10,871 nucleotides of DNA, taken from positions 1-10,871 of the forward strand of contig JANXXV010000539.1 of assembly GCA_025350445.1 (NCBI GenBank), written 5' to 3'. Below are positions 1 through 6,442 of the stretch, piece after piece (the first letter of the stretch is position 1; each line of letters opens with the position of its first letter). A program made the translations under genes and the position numbers. The notes beneath the pieces were generated by a model, which saw only the letters and a program-made list of their open reading frames with translations, was not told the DNA's origin and did no database searches. Source of the DNA: Bryobacteraceae bacterium. GTDB lineage: Bacteria; Acidobacteriota; Terriglobia; Bryobacterales; Bryobacteraceae.

Positions 1-306
1 ACCAGCGCTGTAGTTAAGGTGAGCAAGACCCGGCGCGGGGACCGCTGGGATAACGTTGGTAATACGGCAGCCTGCCTTCGCATGACGCTGGTCGCCTACT
101 GTGTCACCGCCCTCTTTTCCAGCGTCGCCTATCAGTCTTTGTTGCCGGCGATAGCGGGCCTTTGCACCGCGCTCTATATGTCGGTTCAGGAAGAACTGGT
201 GCAGGAAGCGGCCGGTGTTCCGTTGCCGTTCGAAGAATCGTCGAATCTGATGCGCCCGGTCCCGTCCGCTCCAAGACTCCAGAACGCTAACTGGCAAAGG
301 ACCTAG
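1..306 (+). CDS. C-terminal end of a probable O-antigen polymerase/ligase-like membrane protein (partial)
   Basis: The frame is open from the first base of the window, so this is most likely the tail of a longer gene; the GTG at 19 need not be a start. It contains a clearly hydrophobic stretch (about residues 26-54 counted from the GTG) that can form one or two membrane segments. A soluble tail of about 40 residues follows, rich in Glu and Pro, and ends in TAG at 304-306. A few membrane helices with a short hydrophilic tail suit the end of a Wzy/WaaL-type polymerase or ligase, which act on lipid-linked glycans in the inner membrane. The gene ends 3 nt before asnB, and its last codons carry the asnB Shine-Dalgarno. 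The family call rests mostly on context, because no diagnostic motif lies in the visible part. Confidence 0.5.
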   Translation, partial: TSAVVKVSKTRRGDRWDNVGNTAACLRMTLVAYCVTALFSSVAYQSLLPAIAGLCTALYMSVQEELVQEAAGVPLPFEESSNLMRPVPSAPRLQNANWQRT

Positions 307-309
307 GGC

Positions 310-2211
310 ATGTGCGGAATCGCCGGTTTCGCCGGCGCAATGCCAATTCCCGATTCCGAATCCGTGGTCCGGAGGATGACCGCCGCCATCGCGCACCGCG
401 GACCGGACGACAACCGCTTTTACAACGATTCCTGCGCCTCGCTGGGCCATCGCCGCCTCGCCATTATTGACCTGTCCGCCGGCCATCAGCCGATGACCAA
501 CGAGGACGGCAGTCTGTGGATTATCTACAACGGAGAAATTTTCAACCACGCCGATCTCCGCCCAAGCCTGGAAGCGGCCGGCCATCGCTACACCACCCAC
601 TGCGATACCGAAACCATTCTGCATGCCTATGAGCAGTACGGCCCGGATTGCGTCACCCACTTCCGCGGCATGTTCGCATTCGCCATCTGGAACAAGAATA
701 CGCGGACACTTTTTTGCGCACGGGACCGCCTCGGAATCAAGCCGTTCTATTATCATTGGGACGGCCGCCGCCTGGTCTTCGCGTCGGAAATTAAGGCGCT
801 GCTCTTCTATCCCGGAATCTCCCCGGCGCTGGACGAATCTACCGTACCCGAGTACCTCGCCTTCGGATATCTCAGCAGTGAGAAGACCATGTTCGCCGGC
901 ATCCGCAAGCTGATGCCTGGCCACCATCTGACGTTGCAGGTGGATACCGGCGCGCTGCGGATTCATCAATACTGGGACGTGCCCAGACCCGCGCAACCCG
1001 AGAAGCGCGACGATGCCGATTGGGTCCACGAGTGCCGCCAGCGGCTGGAAGAAACCGTCCGCATGCGCCTGATGAGCGACGTTCCTCTTGGCATGTTCCT
1101 CTCCGGCGGCGTGGATTCCAGCGCCATCGCCGCGTTGATGAAGCGCATGGTCACCGGCCCGGTGAAGACCTTCGCGGTGGGCTACAACGAAGTCCAATAC
1201 AGCGAACTGAGCTATGCGCGGCAGGTAGCGAAGAGCATCGGCACCGAACACAACGAAATCGTCATCGGGATGGACGACTTCTTCAACGCCCTGCCGAATC
1301 TGATCTGGCACGAAGACGAACCCATCACCTGGCCCTCCAGTGTGTCGCTGCATTTCGTGTCCAAACTGGCCGCCGAACAGGTGAAGGTGGTGCTTACAGG
1401 GGAAGGCAGTGACGAGCTGTTCGCCGGCTACGCGCGCTATCGCACCTATCAGTGGAATGAGCAATGGGCGCAATCGTACGACGTTCTTCCGGCATCTGTG
1501 CGCGGTTTCATCCGCAATCGGATCGGAGTCTCCACGTTACTTTCCGCCTCGCTCCGCCGCAAACTGCAACACACCTTTGTGGGCCGGTCATCCGATATCC
1601 GCTCGCTCTATCTGGATAATTTCTACTCCGCATTTTCCCGCGCGCCCGCGGCTTACGACAATTTTCTGCACTATTGGAACAGCGATCCCACGAGCCGCCT
1701 GCTGCCGCGCATGTTGTACGCCGACCAGAAGACGTACCTGGTTGAACTGCTGATGAAGCAGGATCAGATGTCGATGGCCAATTCCATCGAGAGCCGCGTC
1801 CCGTTCCTGGATCATACGTTCGTCGAATTTGCCGCCGGCGTGCCGGATCACATGAAACTGCGCAACGGAGAAGGCAAGTTCATCCTCAAGCGCGCCATCG
1901 AAGATCTGCTGCCGCACGACATCATCTACCGCAAGAAGATGGGTTTCCCTACGCCGCTGCGAAGCTGGCTGCAGGATGCAAGGTCGGAAAATCTGTTCAC
2001 AATCCTGCGCGACCCGGAAGGCATTTTGGCGCCGTACGTCGATCGCAAAGAACTGGAGTCACTGCTGGAGCGCCAGCGCTCGGGGCAGGAGGATTGCACC
2101 GATCGCCTCTGGCGCCTGCTGAACTTCCAACTCTGGGGCGATATCTTTATTACCGGCCGCCGTGGCCGTCATGAACCACTTCTGGCCGGTGAAACCATCC
2201 TCGCCCGATGA
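310..2211 (+). CDS. asnB: asparagine synthase (glutamine-hydrolysing), AsnB-type amidotransferase of a glycan locus
   Basis: This 633-residue class II glutamine amidotransferase is near the usual family length. The N-terminal glutaminase domain (about 1-210) shows the nucleophile Cys2, HRGPDD at 29-34, GHRRLAIIDLS at 46-56 and YNGE at 73-76, which supply glutamine-binding Arg, Asn and Glu residues. A DTE motif follows. The C-terminal ATP-pyrophosphatase domain carries the P-loop SGGVDS at 265-270 and a later GEGSDELFAGY segment. Family chemistry is ATP-dependent activation of a carboxylate and transfer of ammonia from glutamine, normally aspartate to asparagine. Paralogues inside polysaccharide loci are thought to amidate uronic acids or other acidic groups, and that role is plausible here given the glycosyltransferase neighbours. 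The start is supported by AAAGGA at 296-301, 8 nt before ATG, and by the obligatory Cys2. It overlaps the next gene by ATGA. Confidence 0.93.
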   Translation: MCGIAGFAGAMPIPDSESVVRRMTAAIAHRGPDDNRFYNDSCASLGHRRLAIIDLSAGHQPMTNEDGSLWIIYNGEIFNHADLRPSLEAAGHRYTTHCDTETILHAYEQYGPDCVTHFRGMFAFAIWNKNTRTLFCARDRLGIKPFYYHWDGRRLVFASEIKALLFYPGISPALDESTVPEYLAFGYLSSEKTMFAGIRKLMPGHHLTLQVDTGALRIHQYWDVPRPAQPEKRDDADWVHECRQRLEETVRMRLMSDVPLGMFLSGGVDSSAIAALMKRMVTGPVKTFAVGYNEVQYSELSYARQVAKSIGTEHNEIVIGMDDFFNALPNLIWHEDEPITWPSSVSLHFVSKLAAEQVKVVLTGEGSDELFAGYARYRTYQWNEQWAQSYDVLPASVRGFIRNRIGVSTLLSASLRRKLQHTFVGRSSDIRSLYLDNFYSAFSRAPAAYDNFLHYWNSDPTSRLLPRMLYADQKTYLVELLMKQDQMSMANSIESRVPFLDHTFVEFAAGVPDHMKLRNGEGKFILKRAIEDLLPHDIIYRKKMGFPTPLRSWLQDARSENLFTILRDPEGILAPYVDRKELESLLERQRSGQEDCTDRLWRLLNFQLWGDIFITGRRGRHEPLLAGETILAR

Positions 2212-3407
2212 AGATTCTCTGGGTCAACACAAATTTCATGCACCCCACCACCAAAGGGGGCCAGATCCGCACGCTGGAAATGTTGCGGCACCTGCACAGC
2301 CGTCATGAAATTCACTACGTGGCAATCGAAAATCCGGCCCATCCGGAAGGCCCGGGGCGCAGCGGCGAATACGCAACGCGCAGCTATCCATACCAGCACA
2401 AGATCCTGGACAAGCGATCCCCGGGCTTCTTCGCGCAGTTGATCAAAGGCGTGTTTTCCCCCGTACCGGTGGCAGTCAGCCGCTTCCATCCGCCGGGCAT
2501 GAGCGGGTTCCTTGAGAACCTGATTCGCACCGAAGGCTTCGACAAAGCCGTAGTCGATCACCTTGCGCCCACGGCCTATTTTCCGCGTCTGGACCAAGCG
2601 GTGTTCTTCCAGCACAATGTGGAAACGGTGATCTGGCGGCGTCATGTGGAGCATGCCACGAACCCCGTGCGCCGCCTCTATTTCCGCATGCAGGCGGACC
2701 GCATGTATGAGTATGAGCGCCGCGTATCCCGCGCCTCCGGCCACATCGTGGCCGTCTCCGCCATTGATGCGGACGAGATGCGCAAGCTCTTCGGCGTAAC
2801 TAGAGTTTCCGAAATCCCCACCGGCGTGAACATGGAATACTTCACGCCCGCCAAAGCCGCCGTGCCCACCACAGACCTGGTCTTCATCGGCTCAATGGAC
2901 TGGCTGCCCAACGTAGACGGCATGATCTATTTTGTCCGCGAGATTCTGCCGCTGATCCACCGCAAGCGTCCGGAAACAACGCTGGCGATTGTCGGCCGCA
3001 CGCCGCCGCCTGAAATCGTAGCATTGGGCAAACAAGACCCGCGCATCGTTGTGACGGGAACCGTGCCAGATATCCGGCCGCACGTCTGGGGATCGAAGCT
3101 ATCCGTGGTGCCGCTTCGCATCGGCGGTGGAACGCGACTGAAAATCTACGAATCCATGGCAGCGCGCGTGCCGGTGGTGTCGACCACGATCGGTGCCGAA
3201 GGCCTGGAAATCAACCCGCCGGCCGACATCCGCATCGCCGACACGCCGGAAGCGTTTGCCAGCGAATGCCTGGAGCTTTTGGCAGACGACAAGCTCCGGG
3301 AGAACATCGCGGACGCGGCGTGGAATATGGTTTCCACCCGCTTTTCCTGGGGCAGTGTGTCGCGTTGCTTCGAGCGAATTCTTGACGCCGGGCCGTCTAT
3401 TCGTTAA
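2208..3407 (+). CDS. GT4-family glycosyltransferase
   Basis: This 399-residue GT-B fold sugar transferase is of usual length for GT4. The N-terminal Rossmann half begins MKILWVNTNF and has the glycine-containing KGGQIRT acceptor-side loop. The C-terminal half begins near residue 225 (LVFIGSMDWLPN) and has the nucleotide-sugar binding segment IGGGTRLKIYE at 305-315, followed by SMAARVPVVST and GAEGLE, the usual donor-site pattern. It would transfer a sugar from an NDP-sugar onto a lipid-linked or growing glycan at the cytoplasmic face of the membrane; the sugar cannot be read from sequence. Its ATG overlaps the asnB stop as ATGA, and no clear Shine-Dalgarno is visible, which suggests translational coupling. 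It is the last gene of the + strand operon and faces the leftward operon tail to tail. No T-tracted terminator was found after it, only a TGGACGTCCA palindrome at 3430-3439. Confidence 0.9.
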   Translation: MKILWVNTNFMHPTTKGGQIRTLEMLRHLHSRHEIHYVAIENPAHPEGPGRSGEYATRSYPYQHKILDKRSPGFFAQLIKGVFSPVPVAVSRFHPPGMSGFLENLIRTEGFDKAVVDHLAPTAYFPRLDQAVFFQHNVETVIWRRHVEHATNPVRRLYFRMQADRMYEYERRVSRASGHIVAVSAIDADEMRKLFGVTRVSEIPTGVNMEYFTPAKAAVPTTDLVFIGSMDWLPNVDGMIYFVREILPLIHRKRPETTLAIVGRTPPPEIVALGKQDPRIVVTGTVPDIRPHVWGSKLSVVPLRIGGGTRLKIYESMAARVPVVSTTIGAEGLEINPPADIRIADTPEAFASECLELLADDKLRENIADAAWNMVSTRFSWGSVSRCFERILDAGPSIR

Positions 3408-3604
3408 CTTGGCATCGTCTGAGATTGACTGGACGTCCAAATCCTGAAATCACCGTTTTCCATTCGGCTCCTCAACTTTCCGTTTGCCACACGAGACGCC
3501 CGGACATGGCGAGATGCGTCCAAGAACGCCGTACTCCGGAATTCGGCGCGCGGCGTGGAATGCAACGGTTAACCATAATGCCGCAGAGAGCTAGGATTTA
3601 TTGT

Positions 3605-4252
3605 CTACGCACTCCGTTGGTCGATTCCCAACCGACTGCAAAATTTGTCGGAGAAGCCACGGGCAGTGTCTACAGACCATAAAGCACAACCCGCGCCAAG
3701 ACACTGATGAGGGAACCACAGGTCTTGCTGTCCAAAATATCGATTTAAGGGAAACTTGTTACTCAAGCGCTGTTCAAGTTTCTGGTGGTTGCCTCCCTCA
3801 TCGTTCCACTCTGGCTTGAAGTGCATCAATATATCGCGGAGTTTAATAAGGCTTTCGGCATCCTGATAGTGTTGGTCACCCTTGGCGAAACATTTTTTAC
3901 CCGCCATAGCCAAAGCAGTCTGGTACTTTTTCAAGATTGGAAACTTTGCTCCGTCCGCAACTTCCCAAACTTCCTTAAAGAGTTCGGTCGGTAGTTGCGA
4001 AAAGTTCTGCTCCCCATCAATAACCGATTTATAGAGCTCATTAATTGAGGATTCCAAAAATGCTGCTGCAGAAAGTATGGTTGCTGTTACACAGGCTCGG
4101 TGTCTCGTCAAGTGTGATTCGTCAGGCGGTTCGCTCTCAGTAGTCGCGGTTTCGTGTTGATCTGCGTCAGACGCGAACAGAGCGGCTGCCCGCAGATGTT
4201 GTGTTGAAAAGCGATGCTTTTGTTTAAGCGTAAGAGTGGCCGAGAAGTCCAT
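3605..4252 (-). CDS. hypothetical protein with HEPN-like Rx4H motif
   Basis: This 215-residue soluble protein belongs to no named family that I can assign firmly. A long helix at about 53-75 (TATILSAAAFLESSINELY) carries an acidic residue, Glu67. A later helix has LRDILMHFKPEW at 138-149, giving R139-x4-H144. That combination fits HEPN-type all-alpha domains, whose Rx4-6H motif is catalytic in the RNase members. A conserved-looking Cys/Trp-rich tail follows (HQCLGAGCALWSVDTARGFSD). Several of these segments look familiar from unnamed stand-alone proteins in other bacteria. The coding region is visibly poorer in G+C than the glycan genes, which suggests later acquisition. The ATG at 4252 has no good Shine-Dalgarno (only weak CGAGG about 16 nt upstream), so the start is uncertain. 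It may follow the toxin-antitoxin genes or be monocistronic. Nuclease activity is inference only. Confidence 0.72.
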   Translation of the reverse strand: MDFSATLTLKQKHRFSTQHLRAAALFASDADQHETATTESEPPDESHLTRHRACVTATILSAAAFLESSINELYKSVIDGEQNFSQLPTELFKEVWEVADGAKFPILKKYQTALAMAGKKCFAKGDQHYQDAESLIKLRDILMHFKPEWNDEGGNHQKLEQRLSNKFPLNRYFGQQDLWFPHQCLGAGCALWSVDTARGFSDKFCSRLGIDQRSA

Positions 4253-4254
4253 GA

Positions 4255-4283
4255 TCTATATTGTGTGCCTCGTGAAATGTCCA
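4255..4283 (-). promoter_or_regulatory. candidate sigma70-type promoter before the HEPN-like gene
   Basis: On the minus strand TGGACA (4283-4278) and TATAGA (4260-4255) are separated by exactly 17 nt, a good match to the -35/-10 layout. The weakness is position: only 2 nt separate the -10 box from the ATG at 4252, so a normal start point would fall inside the first codons. Either the match is fortuitous or the true translation start lies elsewhere. Confidence 0.2.
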
Positions 4284-4453
4284 TCGCACTCCTCTTCCGT
4301 GGCAGCAAACGCACAAGAGATTTCCAATTCCACTAGAAGGAACTTGACCCGTTCCGCTCCGATCACTTGACGGCCCGTCCGGAAGTCATGAACCCAACTG
4401 CTCGCAACTGACAATCGCGAGTCCGCCAGATACGATTTGGGGATCGCAACACG

Positions 4454-4723
4454 CTAAGCCGAGCGCACAAGTTGGTCATATTCTGAATGTCGACCAATCC
4501 ACACTCACGTGATAATAGCCGAATCCAGCGGCCGAATTACCCTATAGTGATCTCCGATGCGAACACTGAAGCGATTCCTACCGCTTTGCAGCGGCCGGCA
4601 GCGCAGCGAAGGATGATTTCGATTCTGGCACAGTAGACGAAAGTTCTTAGCTGCCAGCTTCTGAAAATTGCCGGACAAATGCCTGAAGAGTTCCCAGAAC
4701 CGCCGGGTGGCGACGGACTTCAT
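4454..4723 (-). pseudogene. RelE/ParE-type toxin interrupted by a TGA codon
   Basis: The open part (4723 to 4505, 72 residues) starts MKSVATRRFWELFRHL and continues with NHPSLRCRPLQ, RFSVRIGDHYRVI and ends IIT before TGA at 4507-4505. This matches the compact RelE/ParE-superfamily toxins with hydrophobic start, a HPSL turn, a SVRxGxxYR strand and a final strand with WIGxHxEYDxL. The missing last strand is present in the same frame right after the TGA: VWIGRHSEYDQLVRSA, then TAG at 4456-4454. Restored, the protein would have 89 residues, a normal length. A single TGG to TGA change would explain the break. The start overlaps the upstream antitoxin stop as ATGA, the classical antitoxin-toxin arrangement. 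Family toxins inhibit translation or gyrase; here the truncated product is probably inactive. A base error in the sequence is an alternative. Confidence 0.72.
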
Positions 4724-4932
4724 TTCGACGAAGGCCAGTCACGAAGAAGACCCTTCTTCGATTCCGATTCCGCTTCTTCAAAGAGGAAATCAAGCTTACC
4801 GGAACTGCTATCGCGGTCCAATTGCTCGTCCCACTGGCGCTGCTCCCGCTCGCGAACCCAGCTCGCGATACAACGAAACTCTTCGGGGCTCAAGCGATCA
4901 ATGGCTTCGTCGATCTCTTCAATCCGGCTCAT
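4720..4932 (-). CDS. antitoxin of the RelE/ParE-type module
   Basis: This small acidic protein of 70 residues begins MSRIEEIDEAIDRLSPEEF, followed by RCIASWVREREQRQWDEQL, an acidic SSGKLDFLFEEAE stretch and a short basic end. This is the usual plan of small antitoxins paired with RelE/ParE-like toxins: an N-terminal helical pair and a C-terminal toxin-wrapping segment of the form QWDxQLxxDxxxGKLDxL. It would bind and neutralise the toxin and may repress its own promoter. The reading frame is intact even though the toxin next to it is interrupted. Its stop overlaps the toxin ATG by 4 nt, and it starts 24 nt after the stop of the PIN gene, so the four islet genes are packed head to tail. No clear Shine-Dalgarno precedes the ATG. 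Confidence 0.75.
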   Translation of the reverse strand: MSRIEEIDEAIDRLSPEEFRCIASWVREREQRQWDEQLDRDSSSGKLDFLFEEAESESKKGLLRDWPSSK

Positions 4933-4956
4933 ATCTGGACGTTACCGCTTCCGCGC

Positions 4957-5379
4957 TTACTCCCGTATGCGCAAGCTACTTTTCCTTGCCGGCCACACCC
5001 GAAATGCCAGACACCCCAGCACGTCCCGCGCGCCGAACGAAAGACTTTTCGAAAGACACAAAACAGCACCGGGCGGCCTGCTACTCAAGTGCATCGCGTC
5101 GGCGAATTCAATGCCGTGCACTGTAAGAGCCAGCGCGGCCGCCACTGATGATTCATCCTCCGAATGCCCGTTCCTGAGTCCAAGCAACTTCGTGAATGCG
5201 ACCCGGATAGCACTCTCTTCAAATCCATACAGGCTTCTGAGAACCCATCCGGTTTCCAGCAAAACCGTTTTTGCGATCCAGATAGGCCCAGCGGGAAATA
5301 CGGATCGCGCGGCGGCTTCCTGTTTAGGGCCATCGCCCGTAAGCAGCCGGACTAAGACATTAGTATCGACCGCGGTCAT
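4957..5379 (-). CDS. vapC: VapC-type PIN-domain toxin, C-terminal third apparently frameshifted
   Basis: The 140-residue frame starts MTAVDTNVLVRLLTGD, the hallmark first strand of a PIN domain. It carries acidic metal-ligand candidates Asp5, Glu42 (LLETGW) and Asp94 (FADAMHL). After Ala105 the annotated frame reads LCLSKSLSFGARD, which lacks the usual (T/S)F(D/E) motif. From 5065 a different frame of the same strand reads CFVSFEKSFVRRAGRAGV and stops at TAG 4978-4976; that is the expected PIN ending. One missing base near 5066 would explain it, and the restored protein has about 134 residues, normal for VapC. Family members are Mg-dependent RNases acting on tRNA, rRNA or mRNA. The present frame, ending at 4957, would lack the fourth acidic position and is probably impaired. 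It starts 20 nt inside the end of its antitoxin gene. A sequencing error would be the alternative cause. Confidence 0.8.
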   Translation of the reverse strand: MTAVDTNVLVRLLTGDGPKQEAAARSVFPAGPIWIAKTVLLETGWVLRSLYGFEESAIRVAFTKLLGLRNGHSEDESSVAAALALTVHGIEFADAMHLSSRPPGAVLCLSKSLSFGARDVLGCLAFRVWPARKSSLRIRE

Positions 5380-5626
5380 GACGCTGCTTCACTTCGCGGC
5401 CAATGGAGGCAATCATCTGTGCGTTCGTCTTCGGCTTCCGCTTGGACCGCAGACACCCGGCTACCTCTTCGAGATCGGTAACTGGAAAGCGGCCAGCCGG
5501 ACGCAGCACAATTCCGTCGCCAGTTTCTTCGACAGTGAACTCTGTGCCAGGTCCCCATTCACGGGAAAGGCGGATGCTTCTGGGTAAAACAATCTGGCCC
5601 TTGGTCGAAAGACGGGTGGTTTCCAT
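5360..5626 (-). CDS. vapB: AbrB/MazE-like antitoxin (VapB type)
   Basis: This 88-residue protein has an N-terminal SpoVT/AbrB swapped-hairpin DNA-binding domain: TTRLSTKGQIVLPRSIR at 3-19, then GTEFTVEETGDGIVLRP. The C-terminal half, with KPKTNAQMIASIGREVKQ, would wrap the toxin. The protein should neutralise the PIN toxin and autoregulate the operon through operator binding. The ATG at 5626 is supported by TGGAG 8 nt upstream and by the AbrB domain starting at residue 2. It overlaps the PIN gene by 20 nt and begins 42 nt after the stop of the polysaccharide deacetylase gene on the same strand, so read-through from the glycan operon is possible. The reading frame is intact. Confidence 0.85.
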   Translation of the reverse strand: METTRLSTKGQIVLPRSIRLSREWGPGTEFTVEETGDGIVLRPAGRFPVTDLEEVAGCLRSKRKPKTNAQMIASIGREVKQRHDRGRY

Positions 5627-5634
5627 CGGTAAGA

Positions 5635-5639
5635 CTCCA
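5635..5639 (-). promoter_or_regulatory. ribosome binding site of the AbrB-type antitoxin
   Basis: TGGAG on the minus strand lies 8 nt before the ATG at 5626, the clearest Shine-Dalgarno in the islet. It fixes the antitoxin start and implies strong independent translation compared with its weakly signalled neighbours. Confidence 0.5.
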
Positions 5640-5668
5640 GTAAGATCATCGCACAGCCTCCCACACCC

Positions 5669-6442
5669 TCACCGCTTCAACAACCTCTCCCGCACACTCA
5701 AGTAAGCCTTCCCCCCAACCGCCTTCGCCACCTTCTTCAACTCCCAAAATGCAGACTGCTTCCACCGCGGCCCAAACCGCCCAGCCGCGAACGCCCCGGA
5801 GATTCCCGCCGGCATTCCCCGCTGAATAAAATACCGTCCCAGCAACACGCACTCACCAGCCCGCGATACAGCCGCCGTCGGCTCCGAATTGAACAAGACA
5901 CGAATCCCCGCCTCGGCCGCCGTCTCACCCACCAGCCGCGAATAGTATCCGCCAGGCACGGACGCCACCGGCACAGGCTCGCCCAGAATATCTTCCAGCA
6001 CCCGTACGCTCTCCCGCCATTCGCGCTGCAACTCTTCGCGCGTACACTGTGCCATGCGCGCCGGATGCGAACACGAGTGGCTTCCAATCACGTGCCCCCG
6101 CCGCCGCAGATCCTGAATCTCCGCGCGCGAAAGAAACGCCGCCGTCCCAATCCGATCCGTCGTCACGAAAAAATGCCCAACCCAACCGTGCTGCTCCAGC
6201 ATCTCCGCGGCCAGTGAATGCGCGCTCACTCCACCATCGTCAAACGTGAGCATTGCCGATCCATCCACCAGCGGCTCTGTCGCCCGGCTCACACGCACGC
6301 CCGCGGTTGCAATGGCGTCGAGATGCCGGCCAAACTCCGCCTTCTCCAGTTTATAAACCGCAGCGCCATCGCCCGGAAATCCACTGGAATCCCAGGCACC
6401 GGGCTCCACCACATCGTGATACATCACCGAGAAGACATTCAT
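5669..6442 (-). CDS. NodB-type polysaccharide deacetylase (CE4)
   Basis: This is a 257-residue protein of the carbohydrate esterase 4 family. Visible motifs are MYHDV at 7-11, TFDDGG at 66-71 with catalytic-base candidate Asp68 and metal ligand Asp69, and SHSCSHP at 121-127 with metal ligands His122 and His126. VPGGYYS occupies the third motif position. These are the residues needed for metal-dependent removal of N- or O-acetyl groups from sugars. No signal peptide is evident, so it may act on a cytoplasmic lipid-linked or nucleotide-linked intermediate. I chose ATG 6442 and not the upstream ATG at 6691, because the extra 83 residues are a Gly/Arg-rich shadow of the acyltransferase gene and ATG 6442 overlaps the preceding stop as ATGA. 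It is the last gene of the glycan-decoration operon and could provide the free amine that the acyltransferase modifies. Confidence 0.88.
   Translation of the reverse strand: MNVFSVMYHDVVEPGAWDSSGFPGDGAAVYKLEKAEFGRHLDAIATAGVRVSRATEPLVDGSAMLTFDDGGVSAHSLAAEMLEQHGWVGHFFVTTDRIGTAAFLSRAEIQDLRRRGHVIGSHSCSHPARMAQCTREELQREWRESVRVLEDILGEPVPVASVPGGYYSRLVGETAAEAGIRVLFNSEPTAAVSRAGECVLLGRYFIQRGMPAGISGAFAAGRFGPRWKQSAFWELKKVAKAVGGKAYLSVRERLLKR

Noticed and set aside
3616..3632. tRNA T-arm-like hairpin GTTGG-TCGATTC-CCAAC
   Set aside because: The loop is out of register with TTCRANN, and no acceptor, D or anticodon arm can be folded around it. It also lies in the 3' end of the HEPN-like gene.
3785..3994. Small hydrophobic + strand open frame with a possible membrane helix
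   Set aside because: It is antisense to the HEPN-like gene, has no ribosome site, and its hydrophobicity follows from the charged and polar codons on the opposite strand.
4505..4507. Programmed read-through or selenocysteine at the toxin TGA
   Set aside because: No SECIS-like hairpin directly follows, and the family has Trp at this position. A nonsense mutation or base error is simpler.
4679..5587. Long + strand open frame of 302 codons opposite the toxin-antitoxin genes
   Set aside because: Its product is Ser/Arg/Pro-rich without domains or a ribosome site, and it is fully antisense to four recognisable small genes. It reads as a shadow frame.
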